The position numbers and the translations under genes were made by a program. Shown one piece after another: positions 63,256 through 64,000 of a DNA stretch of 64,000 bases. This DNA is from DTU052 sp050951725 (GTDB lineage: Bacteria > Bacillota > Syntrophomonadia > Syntrophomonadales > DTU052). Location of the stretch: positions 248,001 through 312,000 of the forward strand of contig JBMNJO010000024.1 in assembly GCA_050951725.1 (NCBI GenBank). The letters run 5' to 3'. Below the pieces are notes generated by a model. It saw nothing but the letters and a program-made list of their open reading frames with translations. It did no database searches and was not told where the DNA came from. The number at the start of each line of letters is the position of its first letter. Within the stretch, counting starts at the first letter, position 1.

Positions 63256-64000
63256 ATGGCGATGATTAATCCCGGATCAACCAATTTTATTCAGGCTATT
63301 ATTAACGAGGACTTAAAAAATGGTAAGAATGGGGGACGGGTTCATACCCGGTTTCCTCCCGAACCCAACGGATATCTTCATATTGGGCATGCCAAATCAA
63401 TCTGCCTTAATTTTGGTACCGCAGCCCTCTATCAGGGCCTTTGCAACCTGCGCTTTGATGATACCAACCCCAGCAAAGAAGAGGTTGAGTTCGTTGAGTC
63501 GATAAAAGAAGACGTCCGGTGGCTTGGTTTCGACTGGGAAGACCGGCTGTATTTTGCCTCTGATTACTTTGAACAGCTCTACGATTTTGCGATTCAGCTG
63601 ATAAAGCTTGGACATGCTTATGTCTGTGACCTTTCAGCTGAGGAGATCAGAGAATATCGGGGCACCTTAACAGAGCCCGGCAGAAACAGCCCCTACCGAG
63701 ACCGGACAGTGGAAGAGAATCTCGACCTTTTCCAGCGTATGCGCGCCGGGGAGTTTGAGGATGGGTCCCGTGTACTAAGGGCCAAAATTGATATGGCATC
63801 CCCTAATCTAAACTTGCGTGACCCGGTTCTGTACCGTATCTTGCGCCAGACCCACCACCGTACCGGTGATAAGTGGTGTATTTATCCGATGTACGACTAT
63901 GCTCACCCGTTATCGGACTATTTAGAGGGGATAACCCATTCCATCTGTACTCTGGAGTTCGAGGATCACCGTCCCCTGTACGATTGGCCTTTGGAGGTTT
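63256..64000 (+). CDS. glnS: Glutaminyl-tRNA synthetase, 3' end outside window
   Basis: The first 248 residues are visible, with no stop before the window end. The HIGH-type motif lies in TRFPPEPNGYLHIGHAKS. RFDDTNPSKE, the GlnRS-specific IYPMYDYAHPLSDYLEGITHSICTLEFEDHRPLYDW and other blocks identify GlnRS rather than GluRS. Start ATG 63256 follows AGGGGAG. Many Clostridia instead make Gln-tRNA by amidation, so direct GlnRS is a useful marker. Confidence 0.95.
   Translation, partial: MAMINPGSTNFIQAIINEDLKNGKNGGRVHTRFPPEPNGYLHIGHAKSICLNFGTAALYQGLCNLRFDDTNPSKEEVEFVESIKEDVRWLGFDWEDRLYFASDYFEQLYDFAIQLIKLGHAYVCDLSAEEIREYRGTLTEPGRNSPYRDRTVEENLDLFQRMRAGEFEDGSRVLRAKIDMASPNLNLRDPVLYRILRQTHHRTGDKWCIYPMYDYAHPLSDYLEGITHSICTLEFEDHRPLYDWPLEV

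Overview
The window is about 64 kb from a chromosome of a Gram-positive, endospore-forming, flagellated anaerobe-like Firmicute. My inference is class Clostridia, perhaps near the Syntrophomonadales/Peptococcales. The reasons are sporulation genes (spo0F, spoIID, spoIIID), SLH-domain surface proteins together with csaB, the CtsR/McsA/McsB/ClpC stress operon, Bacillus/Clostridia-type gene orders (spo0F-fba-fsa-glpX-rho-rpmE; prfA-prmC-sua5-ywlE-rpiB-glyA-comEB-atp; spoIID-spoIIID-mbl; ctsR-mcsA-mcsB-clpC-radA-disA-yacL-ispDF), strong AGGAGG ribosome binding sites and very frequent TTG start codons. No mobile element, CRISPR array, rRNA or tRNA gene was seen.

Layout. 1-10674: a cell-surface block with the 3' part of a giant IPT/TIG-repeat protein, two SLH-anchored exported proteins and a membrane-anchored M1-type metallopeptidase. 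10793-15802: a small unknown protein on the minus strand, then argS, a short RNA polymerase delta-like protein, a metallo-beta-lactamase-fold hydrolase and pyrG. 15974-19799: a lone minus-strand thiolase and a FemX-like/alanine-racemase-like overlapping pair. 19896-28420: spo0F (with a sigma-H-like promoter), fba, fsa, glpX, rho, a LysM/M23 cell-wall hydrolase, a radical SAM protein, rpmE and a DUF1385 protein. 28445-35385: prfA, prmC, sua5, mntP, an arginine-phosphatase-like ywlE, rpiB, glyA, comEB and a MazG-like protein. 35571-42844: a complete F1Fo ATP synthase operon with atpZ and atpI in front.

42845-44645 is the most unusual part. Directly downstream of atpC lies a second c-subunit gene (atpE2), with its own promoter candidate, surrounded by three paralogous small single-helix membrane proteins, each with a basic tail. 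The third of these appears to begin at an ACG codon or to carry a damaged start. A REP-like inverted-repeat element sits inside this block. It looks like a small accessory module tied to the ATP synthase c-ring, and I do not recognise it as a described system.

44758-52863: spoIID, spoIIID, mbl and a flagellar rod/hook gene, then tagA and csaB (synthesis and pyruvylation of the wall polymer that SLH domains bind, linking back to the start of the window), and an FtsA-like ATPase with a long repeat-bearing C-terminus. 53022-60206: the CtsR-regulated ctsR-mcsA-mcsB-clpC operon with operator boxes, then radA and disA. 60284-60764: a minus-strand cysteine-containing MazG-like gene with a consensus promoter whose spacer is a perfect palindrome. 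60910-64000: a PIN/TRAM membrane protein (yacL), a fused ispDF and the 5' part of glnS.

Functional links within the window are: protein arginine phosphorylation (mcsB writer, ywlE eraser, clpC reader), surface assembly (SLH proteins, tagA, csaB), DNA-integrity signalling (radA, disA) and translation termination (prfA, prmC).
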